A stretch of DNA of 64,000 bases from JBHIYN01 sp041984235. GTDB taxonomy: Bacteria > Pseudomonadota > Gammaproteobacteria > Ga0077536. Under the pieces are notes generated by a model. That model was not told where the DNA came from. It was given only the letters and a program-made list of their open reading frames with translations, and made no database searches. Positions 19,716 to 28,823 of the stretch are shown here, one piece after another; the first letter of the stretch is position 1, and every line of letters starts with the position of its first letter. The translations under genes were made by a program, and so were the position numbers. The stretch lies in assembly GCA_041984235.1 (NCBI GenBank), contig JBHIYN010000014.1, positions 1 through 64,000 on the forward strand, given 5' to 3'.

Positions 19716-19919
19716 TCATTTACGTCCGTGGTTCTTCAGTTGCTCCACTTCGTCTTCGCCGAGCTCGCGCGCTTCTTCCTCGAGCATGATCGGAATGCCG
19801 TCACGGATCGGATAGGCAAGGCGGGCCGACTTCGAGATCAGCTCGCCCTTGTCCTTGTCGTAGATAAGTGGCCCCTTGGTGACCGGGCACACCAGCAGGT
19901 CAAGCAGCTTGTTGTCCAT
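19716..19919 (-). CDS. Trm112/YcaR family small protein
   Basis: A 67-residue UPF0434/YcaR protein with LLDLLVCPVTKGPLIYDKD and AYPIRDGIPIMLEEEAR. Bacterial members lack most zinc ligands of eukaryotic Trm112, and only one cysteine is present here. The role is unknown; it sits between lpxK and kdsB as in many gammaproteobacteria and overlaps the lpxK 3' end by 20 bp. Confidence 0.9.
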   Translation of the reverse strand: MDNKLLDLLVCPVTKGPLIYDKDKGELISKSARLAYPIRDGIPIMLEEEARELGEDEVEQLKNHGRK

Positions 19920-20925
19920 CGAAAATCTTCTTCAGCAGGGTTTTCAGGCGACGCTCGAACACGTCCGGCAACTCGGCCTCGATCGGCAGGTACCAGAAAC
20001 GATCATCGCAGAAATGCTCGCACTTTACCGCGTCTTTCTCGGTCATCACGATCGGCGCATCGTCGCCGAAATCGAAGTCCTGCGCCTGGTAACGGTGATG
20101 GTCGGGAAAGCGATGGGCGGTGCAGCGGAAGCCGTGCCGCTTGAGCAACGCGAGAAAGCCCTCGGGATTGCCGATCGCGGCAACCGCGTGCACCACCTTC
20201 GGTGCGAACTCCTCGAGCGGCACCGCGACGCGGGCGTCGCCCACCCGGCGCAGCGGACCGGGCCGGTAGCGCATCGGGAACTCACCGCGCGAGGCGAGTC
20301 CGTTGGTCACCACGAGATCGACCTCGTCGAGACGCGACGGTGGTTCGCGCAGGGGGCCGGCCGGCAGGCAGGTGCCGTTGCCGGTACGACGCACGCCGTC
20401 GAGCACCGCGATCTCGATGTCACGCGCCAGCGCGTAATGCTGCAGGCCGTCGTCACTGATGATGATGTTGGCGTCGGAGTGGCGCAGCAGCGCGACGACG
20501 TCGTCGGCGCGCCGCGGTCCCACCGCCACCGGCAGGCGCGTGCGCCGGGCGAGCACGATGGCTTCGTCGCCGACCGCCACCGGATCGCTGTCGGCGCGCA
20601 CCTGCTGCGGCCAGGAACGCGCCCGCCCGCGGTAGCCACGCGCGATGATGCCGGGCTTGAAGCCGTAACCGCGCAGCGTCTCGGCCAGCCAGATCACGAG
20701 CGGCGTCTTGCCGTTCCCCCCCACCGAGATGTTGCCGACCACGATGACCGGGATGGGGGCGCGGTAGACGTTGAGCAGGCGCGAGGTGTAGATCGCCCGG
20801 CGCAGCCAGGCGACCGCCCGAAACAGCCAGCTCAGCGGCAGCAGCACCACGCGCAGCGGGTGCCTGCCGTACCACACGTCCTCTGTCAGTGCATGCCAGC
20901 GGCGGTTGCGGGCCTCGCCTCGCAT
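19900..20925 (-). CDS. lpxK: Tetraacyldisaccharide 4'-kinase
   Basis: A 341-residue inner-membrane-associated kinase that phosphorylates the lipid A precursor at the 4' position. It has an N-terminal hydrophobic stretch (VVLLPLSWLFRAVAWL), a P-loop VVGNISVGGNGKTPL (about 62-76), IISDDGLQHYAL and the C-terminal IVMTEKDAVKC. It starts 7 bp after exbD. Confidence 0.95.
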   Translation of the reverse strand: MRGEARNRRWHALTEDVWYGRHPLRVVLLPLSWLFRAVAWLRRAIYTSRLLNVYRAPIPVIVVGNISVGGNGKTPLVIWLAETLRGYGFKPGIIARGYRGRARSWPQQVRADSDPVAVGDEAIVLARRTRLPVAVGPRRADDVVALLRHSDANIIISDDGLQHYALARDIEIAVLDGVRRTGNGTCLPAGPLREPPSRLDEVDLVVTNGLASRGEFPMRYRPGPLRRVGDARVAVPLEEFAPKVVHAVAAIGNPEGFLALLKRHGFRCTAHRFPDHHRYQAQDFDFGDDAPIVMTEKDAVKCEHFCDDRFWYLPIEAELPDVFERRLKTLLKKIFDGQQAA

Positions 20926-20932
20926 GCGCGGG

Positions 20933-21364
20933 TCATTCCTCCTCGCGTGTGCGGGTGGGAAAGGTCACGCGCAACAGGCCGGCCTGGCGCGCGGCGTCCA
21001 TGACGTCGACCACCGCCTGGTGGCTGGCCTCGGCGTCGGCACTGATGATGACGACCGGGTCGCCGGCCTCCCCTTGCGCCCCGGACAGGGCGCGGTTGAG
21101 CGCCTGTCGGATGGTCTCGACCCGGCTGCTGACCAGGGCCTGACCGTCGACGAAGACGGTGCCGTCGCGATCGACGGCGACCTCGATCTTGTCGATCGGC
21201 TCCTCGCGCAGATCGGCACTGGCCTCCGGCAGGGTCAGGTCGATCTCCGACTCCTTGACGAAGGTGGTCGAGACCATGAAGAAGATCAGCAGCAGGAACA
21301 CGACGTCGATCAGCGGCGTCAGGTTGAGCTCGACTTCACGCTGGCGCGGCGGGCGGAAGTTCAT
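20933..21364 (-). CDS. exbD: Biopolymer transport protein ExbD
   Basis: A 143-residue protein with one N-terminal membrane helix (LIDVVFLLLIFFMVSTTF) carrying the conserved Asp that couples proton flow, and a periplasmic domain. It pairs with ExbB to energise TonB-type receptors or, in the lpxK context, lipid transport (inferred from conserved neighbourhood). It follows exbB by 18 bp. Confidence 0.92.
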   Translation of the reverse strand: MNFRPPRQREVELNLTPLIDVVFLLLIFFMVSTTFVKESEIDLTLPEASADLREEPIDKIEVAVDRDGTVFVDGQALVSSRVETIRQALNRALSGAQGEAGDPVVIISADAEASHQAVVDVMDAARQAGLLRVTFPTRTREEE

Positions 21365-21382
21365 GTGCGGTGACCGCCCGGC

Positions 21383-22042
21383 TCAGGACCCGTCATCGGG
21401 CGCATCGTCAGACGCGTCGTCGGACTGCGCGTCGCGCTCACGCTCGCCGTGCAGCACCTCGACCAGCTTGAGCGCTTCCTGCTCCATGGCGACGACATAG
21501 CCTTCCACGCGGCCGAGAAAGTAACGGTAGAACATGAGCGTCGGGATCGCGACCGAGAGCCCGGCGGCGGTGGTGATCAGGGCCTCGGAAATGCCGCCGG
21601 CGAGCACCGAGGCATCGCCCACGCCCTGCGCGGTAATCGCGGCGAACACCTTGATCATGCCGATGACGGTGCCGAGCAGCCCGAGCAGGGGCGAAATCGA
21701 GGCAATCGTACCCAGGGTGTTGAGGTAGCGGCTGAGCTCGTAGATGACATGCCGCCCGACCTCTTCGATGCTGTCCTTCATGACCATGCGGTCATGCTCG
21801 CGGTTGACCAGGCCGGCGGCGAGCACGCGGCCCAGCGGCGACCCTTCGCGCAGCGCCTGGATGCGCTTGTCGTCGAGCACCCCGGCGTGCGCCCACTGCC
21901 ACACCTGGGCGACCAGGTTGCCGGGCGTGATACGGCGTCGCTGCAGCGACCAGAAGCGTTCCAGCACGATGGCCGTGGCCACGATCGAACAGGCCAGAAT
22001 GGGCAGCATCATCCAGCCCCCGGCCCTGACGAATTCCAACAC
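21383..22042 (-). CDS. exbB: MotA/TolQ/ExbB proton channel family protein
   Basis: A 219-residue protein with three membrane helices and the family core ISPLLGLLGTVIGMIKVF and ALITTAAGLSVAIPTLMFY. I chose the GTG at 22042 because GGAGGA lies about 11 bases upstream. The C-terminus is very acidic (DAQSDDASDDAPDDGS), which is an individual feature. It forms the proton channel with ExbD. Confidence 0.92.
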   Translation of the reverse strand: MLEFVRAGGWMMLPILACSIVATAIVLERFWSLQRRRITPGNLVAQVWQWAHAGVLDDKRIQALREGSPLGRVLAAGLVNREHDRMVMKDSIEEVGRHVIYELSRYLNTLGTIASISPLLGLLGTVIGMIKVFAAITAQGVGDASVLAGGISEALITTAAGLSVAIPTLMFYRYFLGRVEGYVVAMEQEALKLVEVLHGERERDAQSDDASDDAPDDGS

Positions 22043-22104
22043 GGGTATTGAGTCCTCCGCTGCACTGGGTTGCCGGCAGCAGGCGCAGACATTACCAAAC
22101 CGCG

Positions 22105-24429
22105 TCACCCCCCGAAAGTAGCGCGGCACGCGCCCGCGCCGTCGCCGACGCGTGACCAGAAGCCATGCCGACGGGCACGCTCGCTGTCGACGCGCAGACC
22201 GTCGCGGCCGAGCGCGACGTCGATCGCGCCGCTGACGGCCGTCACGCAAACCTGCGCGCCCTGTGCGCGGTAGCGCGCCAGCACCTCGGCATGCGGCTGC
22301 CCGTAGCGGTTGCGATGTCCCGCCGCGACCAGCGCGACGCGCGGCGCCACGGCCGCCACGAAGTCCGTGGTGGACGAGGTGCGACTGCCGTGATGCGGAA
22401 CGATCACGACCTCGGCGCGCAGGGCGCCGGGCCGGTCGGCCAGCAGGGCGCGCTCGCTGTCGCGCTCGATGTCACCGGGCAACAGCACCCGGCCATACCG
22501 CGACGCCACTGACAGCACGCATGAGCCGTCGTTACGCGAGGTGGGCGCGGTGCGCGCGGACGACAGCCAGCGCAGTGCGACCCCGTCCCAGCGCCACGGT
22601 CGCGTCCCGGCGCACGGCAATGCCGACAAGGCCTCGGCGCTGGCGGCGGGTGCGTATACCGGGGTGTCCGGAAACGCGGCGCGCACGGCCTGCAGGCCGC
22701 CCGCGTGATCGCTGTCGACGTGACTGACCACGATCGCGTCGAGCCGGGTGACCCCGGCACGCGCCAGCGCCGGCACCACGATGGCGGCGCCGGCGTCACC
22801 GGGCACGCCCCACCAGGCCGGCCCGGTGTCGTACAGCAGGGTGTGCCGGCGGGTACGCACGACGACCGCCAGGCCCTGGCCGACGTCGAGCATCTCGACA
22901 CGCATTTCACCCGCCTCCAGTGCGCGTTCGCGCGGCAGCCCGGCCGCCAGCGCGAGCAGCAGCGCGAGGCAGCGCAGACCCAGGGCGCGCGGCGCCGCGA
23001 CACAGCCGAGCGCCGCGCTGAGCAGCACCACGGCGGCGCCGTCGCCGAATTTTCCGGGCATGAACCCCGGCGCCACCTTGGCCAGCGCGTCGAGTGCGGC
23101 CGCGAGCAGCAGCCACAGGCGGGAGGCCATGTCCCAGGGCAGCGCGGCGAGGCCCGGATCGTAGGCCGCGACCAGCACGCCGAGCAGGCTCGCCGGCACC
23201 ACCAGCAGGCTGCACCACGGCACGGCCACCAGGTTGGCCAGCGGCGCCGCCGGCGCGACGCTGCCGAAGGCGAACGCGGTCAGCGGCGCGAGGCCCGCCG
23301 CCAGCACCAGGTGCGTGCGCCAGGCGCCGCGCAGTCGTCCCTGCGCCGCTGCCGGCCGCGCGGACACCGCCACCAGCACGCCGGCCGCGGCAAACGACAG
23401 CCAGCAGCCGGCGGACAGCAGGCTGAGCGGGTCCAGGGTCGCCAGCACGACCAGCGCGAGCGCCAGGTTGTCGAGACTCAGCGCGCGGCGTCCGCCCAGG
23501 GCCGCCAGCGCCGCGAACGCGACCATGCACGCAGCGCGGCGGGCAGGAATGCCGAAACCGGCGAGCAACGCATAGGCGACCGCGGCGCCCAGCGCGCCGG
23601 CCCATGCCGCGCGCTGCAGCGGGCGGCAGCCGGCGGCCAGCGCCAGCGGCGCACAGGACCAGCGCACGAGCAGGAACGCCCAGCCCGCCGCCAGCGAGAC
23701 GTGCAGGCCGGAGATCGCCAGCAGGTGAGCCGTGCCGGTGTCGCGTGCCCGCTGCCACTGGTGATCATCCAGCGCACTGCGATCGCCGATCGCCAGTGCG
23801 CGGATCACGGCCGCACCACGTGAATCAACGACACCGGCGGCGATCGCCTCACCCAGCCGGGTGCGCATGCTGGACCAGGCATGGCGGGGTGCCAGCGGTT
23901 CACACAGGTTGGCGGGATGTTCGATGACGCTGCCCAGGGCCACGACGTGGCGTGCCACCAGCGCACGCTCGCGATCGGCCAGAGCGCGGTTGGCCGGCGC
24001 GTGCACACGGCGCAGTCGTGCATGGAGAACGCACCACGCACCGGGTGCCGGCGGCGCGGCCGCGCGCCAGCCCGCGAGGCGCACGCGCGGACGGAATCCG
24101 GCAGCGGCAGGGCTGCGCGGCAGCGCCGCCGGCGACAGCTCGAAGGACCAGCCACGCGCACCGGCCGTGCCGAAGTCGGCCACGCGGCCGGCCAGGCGCA
24201 CCACCTCGCCGCGGCCGGCGAGCGCGCCGTGGGCGGCCAGCCAGGCGGCGACATGGCTGCCGCCGCACAGCAGTCCGGCGACGAACAAAGCCGGCAGGCG
24301 CAACCGCGGCAGCAGGCAGGCCGCCAGCGTCGCCGGCAGCGCCCACGCCAGCACGGCCGCGCCGATCGGCAGCGGCGCCGCTAGCGCGACGACAATGCCG
24401 GCGAGGTAGAATAGGGCCGTTGCACGCAC
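22105..24429 (-). CDS. comEC: DNA internalization competence protein ComEC/Rec2
   Basis: A 774-residue membrane protein with the three usual parts: an N-terminal OB-like DUF4131 region, a multi-helix competence domain (about 220-500, with LLAISGLHVSLAAG), and a C-terminal metallo-beta-lactamase domain with SHVDSDHAGGL and VPHHGSRTSSTTDF. It transports single-stranded DNA across the inner membrane. The start at 24429 is GTG. The protein is apparently intact, so natural transformation is possible if pilus genes exist elsewhere. Confidence 0.93.
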   Translation of the reverse strand: MRATALFYLAGIVVALAAPLPIGAAVLAWALPATLAACLLPRLRLPALFVAGLLCGGSHVAAWLAAHGALAGRGEVVRLAGRVADFGTAGARGWSFELSPAALPRSPAAAGFRPRVRLAGWRAAAPPAPGAWCVLHARLRRVHAPANRALADRERALVARHVVALGSVIEHPANLCEPLAPRHAWSSMRTRLGEAIAAGVVDSRGAAVIRALAIGDRSALDDHQWQRARDTGTAHLLAISGLHVSLAAGWAFLLVRWSCAPLALAAGCRPLQRAAWAGALGAAVAYALLAGFGIPARRAACMVAFAALAALGGRRALSLDNLALALVVLATLDPLSLLSAGCWLSFAAAGVLVAVSARPAAAQGRLRGAWRTHLVLAAGLAPLTAFAFGSVAPAAPLANLVAVPWCSLLVVPASLLGVLVAAYDPGLAALPWDMASRLWLLLAAALDALAKVAPGFMPGKFGDGAAVVLLSAALGCVAAPRALGLRCLALLLALAAGLPRERALEAGEMRVEMLDVGQGLAVVVRTRRHTLLYDTGPAWWGVPGDAGAAIVVPALARAGVTRLDAIVVSHVDSDHAGGLQAVRAAFPDTPVYAPAASAEALSALPCAGTRPWRWDGVALRWLSSARTAPTSRNDGSCVLSVASRYGRVLLPGDIERDSERALLADRPGALRAEVVIVPHHGSRTSSTTDFVAAVAPRVALVAAGHRNRYGQPHAEVLARYRAQGAQVCVTAVSGAIDVALGRDGLRVDSERARRHGFWSRVGDGAGACRATFGG

Positions 24430-24620
24430 ACGTCTTCCATGACGACTGTTTCCCGCTCCGGGCGCGACACCACGGCAACGCAGGGTCGCCGCGGGCAGGC
24501 AGCAGTCTAACCCGAATGCCGACGCCGCACGGCGCGCACCCGGTTGTCGTTCGCGGCTGAGCCGCCCCGGAGTCTCACCAGCATGCCCGTAATGGCCGGC
24601 CCGGCCTCGCGCCAGCGCCC

Positions 24621-25223
24621 ATGAGCCCGCGCCACCTGCTCAAGCGTTACCTCGGTGACCGCGACAGCATCGCGCGTTCGCGCGCGACCGGCTGGCTCGG
24701 CAAACGCCTGCACGATGCGGAGATCTGGCACCTCGGCAGGCGCTCGGTGGCCGGTGGCGTCGGCCTCGGTTTCTTCCTCGCCTTCATCCCGATCCCGATC
24801 CAGATGCTGATCGCGGCGCCACTGTCGCTGCTGTTCCGGGTCAACCTGCCGGTGACGCTGGCGGCAGTATGGCTGACCAACCCGGTAACCATGGCGCCGA
24901 TGTTCATCTTCGCGTTCAAGGTCGGCTCGTGGATCACCGGCCACGGCCTGAGCATCGATCCGCGTGAGTTCGGCACCAGCTTCGACAGCCTGCTCGGCGT
25001 GTTCGGCGAGATCTGGCAGCCGCTGCTGGTCGGATGTTTCGTGTGTGGTCTGAGCGCCGCCGCGATTGGCAATCTCGCCGTGCGCTGGGCGTGGCGTGGT
25101 TACGTGCTCTACCGGCGCCGCGAGCTGCGCCGCGAGCGTCTCACCCGGACGCGTCTTCCAGGCGACCGTCAACGAGGCGGTGCCGGCGTTGCAGACGCGC
25201 GGCAATCTGCTGATCGTGCGTGA
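24621..25223 (+). CDS. DUF2062 membrane protein
   Basis: A 200-residue protein of the DUF2062 family: SVAGGVGLGFFLAFIPIPIQML and VWLTNPVTMAPMFIFAFKVG are its hallmark segments, followed by a third membrane helix. Function is unknown. The C-terminal ~28 residues (after RLTRTRLPGD) lie in the 83-bp overlap with the convergent lolD and look poorly conserved, so the tail may be a recent read-through extension. Confidence 0.82.
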   Translation: MSPRHLLKRYLGDRDSIARSRATGWLGKRLHDAEIWHLGRRSVAGGVGLGFFLAFIPIPIQMLIAAPLSLLFRVNLPVTLAAVWLTNPVTMAPMFIFAFKVGSWITGHGLSIDPREFGTSFDSLLGVFGEIWQPLLVGCFVCGLSAAAIGNLAVRWAWRGYVLYRRRELRRERLTRTRLPGDRQRGGAGVADARQSADRA

Positions 25224-25827
25224 CCACGATGACCGCCGCGCCGCGCGCGGCTGCCAGCTCCAGCAACAGCTCGCAGGCCTGCGCGGCGTTGCGCTGGTCG
25301 AGGTTGCCGGTCGGCTCGTCGGCAAGCAGGCAGCGCGGCTCGGTGACCAGAGCGCGTGCGATCGCGACGCGCTGGCGCTCGCCGCCTGACAGCTCCGCCG
25401 GTCGGTGCCCGCTGCGCGCACCCAGGTCGACACGCTCGAGCATGGCGGCGGCCGCCGCCGCCGCCTCCCGCGCCGGCCGGCCGCCGATCAGCAGCGGCAT
25501 GGCGACGTTCTCCAGCGCGGAGAATTCGGGCAGCAGGTGATGAAACTGGTAGACGAAGCCGAGCATGCGGTTACGCAGGCGCGCGCGCTCGCGATCGCCG
25601 ATCCCGGCCAGCGCCTGTCCACACAGCGTGACCGTACCGCTGCTTGGTCGATCGAGGCCGCCGAGCACGTGCAGCAGCGTGCTCTTGCCCGATCCGGACG
25701 CGCCGGTGATGGCGACGGTCTCGCCGGCTGCGACTTCGAGATCCACGCCCGACAACACCTCGATCGCCGTCGCGCCGTCGTCGAAGCGGCGGGTCAGGCC
25801 GTGGCAGGCAATCACGGCGTCACTCAT
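25141..25827 (-). CDS. lolD: Lipoprotein-releasing ABC transporter ATPase LolD
   Basis: A 228-residue ABC ATPase with Walker A GASGSGKST, the Q-loop in FVYQFHHLLPEFSALEN, which is typical of LolD, signature ELSGGERQRVAIARAL, and Walker B CLLADEPTGNLD. It powers extraction of lipoproteins from the inner membrane to LolA. The ATG overlaps the permease stop by 8 nt. Confidence 0.95.
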   Translation of the reverse strand: MSDAVIACHGLTRRFDDGATAIEVLSGVDLEVAAGETVAITGASGSGKSTLLHVLGGLDRPSSGTVTLCGQALAGIGDRERARLRNRMLGFVYQFHHLLPEFSALENVAMPLLIGGRPAREAAAAAAAMLERVDLGARSGHRPAELSGGERQRVAIARALVTEPRCLLADEPTGNLDQRNAAQACELLLELAAARGAAVIVVTHDQQIAARLQRRHRLVDGRLEDASG

Positions 25828-27061
25828 GCCGCAGTCCCGCGCTGACGTCGGTACGCGCCGCCAGCCACGCCGGGTACAGCGGCGCGGCCAGTGCCAGCAG
25901 GCCGGCGAAGACCGCCGCGGCGAGGAAGTCCGGCCAGCGCGGATCGGACGGTACGCGGCTGATGTAGTAGACCTCGGGCGAGAGGATGCGGAAGCCGGCC
26001 ACGTGCTCGACGAACGAGACGATGGCGTCGACGTTGGCGGCCAGCAGGTAACCGAGCGCGAGGCCGGCGCTGACTCCGATCACGCCGGTGATGCCACCCT
26101 GGCACAGGAACACCCTGAGAATGCCCGCGCGCGGCATGCCGAGCGCCGCGAGCATGGCCAGGTCACCACGCTTCTCGGTGACCGCCACGACCAGGATCGA
26201 GACCACGTTGAACGCCGCGATGGCAATCGCCAGCGCCAGGATCGCGAACATCACGAGCTTCTCCGTGCGCAGTGCGCGGAACAGGTTGCGGTGGGTGTCG
26301 GTCCAGTCGCGTACGCCGGCGATCCCGGCCGCGGCCAGCTCGCTTTTCACCGCCGGCGCGACGCCGGCATCGTCCAGCCGCACGCGCAGCCCGTCGACGG
26401 AACTGCCGAGCCGGAACAGGCGCGCGGCATCGCGCCGGTCGACCAGCACCAGCGCGCCGTCGTGCTCCTGCAGGCCGAACTCGAAGATGCCGGCGACGGT
26501 GAAACGTTTCATGCGCGGTACCAGGCCGGCCGGCGTGACCACCGGGTGCGGCGAAAGCAGCGTCAGGGGATCGCCGGGCTCCAGGCCGAAACGCGCGGCG
26601 ATCTCGCTGCCGATGAGCGCACGGAATTCGCCGGCGACGAGCGCGTCCGCCGCGCCCGCCACGAGGTGCCCGTCGAGGCTCGTCACGCGGCGCTCGTCGA
26701 CGATGTCGACACCGCGCACCTCGGCCGCCCACACCTGCCCGCGCTGCGCAACGAGCACGTCGCGGCTGACGTAAGGCGCGGCCGCCGTCACCGCCGGGTG
26801 CGCGGCCACCTGCTGCAGGCGGCGCTGCCAGGCGTCCGCTGCCAGCCCGCGCGTGTCGACTTCCAGGTGCGCCGCCATGCCGAGGATGCGGCCGCGCAAT
26901 TCACCCTCGAAGCCGTTCATGATCGACAATATGGTCAGCAGCACCGCGACGCCGAGTGCGGTGGCAACGATCGCGGTCATGGAAATGAAAGCGATGAAGT
27001 GGTTGCCGCGACGCGCGTGGATGTAGCGAATGCCGACAAACAATTCGACGGGCGAAAACAT
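25820..27061 (-). CDS. Lipoprotein-releasing ABC transporter permease (LolC/LolE family)
   Basis: A 413-residue FtsX-type permease. It has an N-terminal helix with the LolC/E opening FVGIRYIHARRGNHFIAFIS, a large periplasmic domain, and three C-terminal helices. Only one permease gene is present beside lolD, so the transporter may be the single-permease (LolF-like) form with two identical copies, or a second permease lies elsewhere. It is divergent from tsaB with 48 bp between. Confidence 0.9.
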   Translation of the reverse strand: MFSPVELFVGIRYIHARRGNHFIAFISMTAIVATALGVAVLLTILSIMNGFEGELRGRILGMAAHLEVDTRGLAADAWQRRLQQVAAHPAVTAAAPYVSRDVLVAQRGQVWAAEVRGVDIVDERRVTSLDGHLVAGAADALVAGEFRALIGSEIAARFGLEPGDPLTLLSPHPVVTPAGLVPRMKRFTVAGIFEFGLQEHDGALVLVDRRDAARLFRLGSSVDGLRVRLDDAGVAPAVKSELAAAGIAGVRDWTDTHRNLFRALRTEKLVMFAILALAIAIAAFNVVSILVVAVTEKRGDLAMLAALGMPRAGILRVFLCQGGITGVIGVSAGLALGYLLAANVDAIVSFVEHVAGFRILSPEVYYISRVPSDPRWPDFLAAAVFAGLLALAAPLYPAWLAARTDVSAGLRHE

Positions 27062-27109
27062 GGGGCGCGATTATAGCGGAGCGCAGCGCGCGCTTCGGGA
27101 CACGAAGAC

Positions 27110-27772
27110 ATGAACCTGCTGGCGCTGGAAGCCGCGACCGAGGCCTGCTCGGTGGCCCTGGACACCGCCGACGGCGTGGTTCATCGCCATCGCGTCGCAC
27201 CGCGCCGGCATACGGCCCTGCTGCTCGACATGGTCGACGAGGTGCTCGGCGAAGCCGGCCTCGCGCGCTCGGCGATCGACGCCGTCGCCTTCGGCCACGG
27301 GCCGGGCTCGTTCACCGGCGTGCGCATCGCCGCCGCGCTCGCCCAGGGCCTGGCGCTGGCGCACGAGCTGCCGGTCGCGACCGTCTCCACGCTGCACGCA
27401 CTGGCCGCGGGAGCGGCCGGTGAGGCACAGCCTGCGCGCGTGGCCGTGGCGCTGGACGCACGCCGCAGCGAGATCTATTTCGCGACCTACGCCTTCACCG
27501 CCGACACCCCACTCGGCCGCGCCGAAGTCGGCGACTGCGTGATGGCGCCTGCGGAAGTGACCCTGCCGGGCGATGCCTGGCGCTATGCCGGCAACGGCTG
27601 GCGGGTCTACGGTGACCACCTGCTGCAGGGACAGGTGCCGGCGCCGCAGGCGAGCGTGGAGTTCCCGCATGCGCGCGACGTCGCGCGGCTGGCGCGCGCC
27701 GCCGTCGCCGCCGGTGCCGTGTGCGACAGCGCGCAGGCGCTGCCGGTCTACCTGCGCGGTGCGCTCGACTGA
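27110..27772 (+). CDS. tsaB: tRNA threonylcarbamoyladenosine biosynthesis protein TsaB
   Basis: A 220-residue ASKHA-fold protein with MNLLALEAATEACSVAL, GHGPGSFTGVRIAAALAQGLA and VALDARRSEIYFATY. TsaB forms the TsaBDE complex that makes t6A37 in tRNAs reading ANN codons. It acts as a platform for TsaD and is not itself a protease, despite old names. It is convergent with cpdA, 11 bp away. Confidence 0.94.
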   Translation: MNLLALEAATEACSVALDTADGVVHRHRVAPRRHTALLLDMVDEVLGEAGLARSAIDAVAFGHGPGSFTGVRIAAALAQGLALAHELPVATVSTLHALAAGAAGEAQPARVAVALDARRSEIYFATYAFTADTPLGRAEVGDCVMAPAEVTLPGDAWRYAGNGWRVYGDHLLQGQVPAPQASVEFPHARDVARLARAAVAAGAVCDSAQALPVYLRGALD

Positions 27773-27783
27773 CCGCGGGCGTC

Positions 27784-28533
27784 TTACGGACGCCAGCCCC
27801 TGACCCGCTGCACCGCGGTGGTGACGCTACCGTCGGCGCCGAGATCGATGACGCGAAATCCCGGCGCGCGCGCATCGACCGCGTAGCACGCGCTGTTGGG
27901 CGCGAACTGCACGCAGGTCGATGGCGTGGTCAGGACGCGGGTACCGCGGTGCCAGGTATCGAGGTTCTGGTGCACGTGTCCGCAGACGATGGCGGCAACC
28001 GGCGCGCTGCGCGCCAGCAGTGCCCACAGGGCGTCGGCATCCAGCAGCCCCATGGCATCGATCCAGCCGGCCCCCGTGGCGAGCGGCGGATGGTGCATGA
28101 ACAGCACGTGGTGCGTGTCCGGTGCGGCCGCCAGTGCCGACTCCAGCCACGCCAGTACGGCCTCGCCGAGGCGGCCGTGCGGCTGCTGCGGTATCCGCGT
28201 ATCGAGCAGGTGCAGGCGCCAGCGGCCGGCCTCCAGCGTCGCCGGCACGGCGCCGAAGCCGCCGCGCGCGGCCGGCCACGCGCCGGGCTCGTCGTGGTTG
28301 CCCGGGATCGCGACAACCGGCGTGGCGACGTCACGCAGGCGCGCTTCGAGCCAGGCATAGGAGGCGTCGCTGCCGTCCATGCTGAGGTCGCCGGTGAGCA
28401 GCATCAGGTCGCAGCCCGGCACCGCCTGTGCGGCGCCCAGCACGGCGTCCAGGCTGGCGCGGGTATCGACGCCGTCGAAGCGCGCGCCGGCGTCGGCATA
28501 GATGTGGGTGTCGGTAAGCTGAACGAGGCGCAT
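27784..28533 (-). CDS. cpdA: 3',5'-cyclic-AMP phosphodiesterase
   Basis: A 249-residue class III phosphodiesterase with the metal motifs TDTHIYAD (7-14), GDLSMDG, GNHDEPG, MHHPPL and GHVHQN. It lowers cAMP. I chose the ATG at 28533, directly before the conserved LVQLTDTH; the open frame begins further upstream. The gene faces away from nrdA. Confidence 0.88.
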   Translation of the reverse strand: MRLVQLTDTHIYADAGARFDGVDTRASLDAVLGAAQAVPGCDLMLLTGDLSMDGSDASYAWLEARLRDVATPVVAIPGNHDEPGAWPAARGGFGAVPATLEAGRWRLHLLDTRIPQQPHGRLGEAVLAWLESALAAAPDTHHVLFMHHPPLATGAGWIDAMGLLDADALWALLARSAPVAAIVCGHVHQNLDTWHRGTRVLTTPSTCVQFAPNSACYAVDARAPGFRVIDLGADGSVTTAVQRVRGWRP

Positions 28534-28623
28534 CGGGCAGGGTCGTGAGGGTGCGCGGCAGCCTATCACGAGGTCTGCGAGGCACGCTCCCTCAAGCCCC
28601 TGATCGGTCTCGGAAAGCATCAC

Positions 28624-28686
28624 ATTTGTCCACAGGCTGTGCCCAGGTTGAGGGGTATTTCACAGCCCGGACACCCACAGTTCTGT
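28624..28686. other. Intergenic cpdA-nrdA region with a DnaA-box-like site
   Basis: Non-coding. TTGTCCACA at 28626-28634 differs by one base from the E. coli DnaA box consensus TTWTNCACA. E. coli nrdA is known to be controlled by DnaA, so the site is suggestive, but a single near-match is weak. Confidence 0.3.
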
Positions 28687-28742
28687 ACACATCATCTAGT
28701 GGTCGGTTTTTTCTTGACCACATGTTATTGTGGTGATATACA
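28687..28742 (+). promoter_or_regulatory. nrdA promoter (sigma70) with two phased NrdR-type boxes
   Basis: A -35 TTGACC (28714-28719) and a -10 TATACA (28737-28742) are separated by exactly 17 bp. Two boxes resemble the NrdR consensus acaCwAtATaTwGtgt. Box 1, ACACATCATCTAGTGG, lies at 28687-28702 (13 of 16 positions). Box 2, CCACATGTTATTGTGG, lies at 28718-28733 (11 of 16). Their starts are 31 bp apart, about three helical turns, the normal spacing of NrdR box pairs. Box 2 fills the -35/-10 spacer, so bound NrdR should block RNA polymerase. The predicted start is near 28749, giving a leader of about 75 nt. Confidence 0.75.
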
Positions 28743-28823
28743 GTGATTTACGCCGAAAACATAACAAATGCGTTCGCGCCGTCAGGGCGGACAGGACGCA
28801 CCCACGTAGAGACAGGAGGGGAT

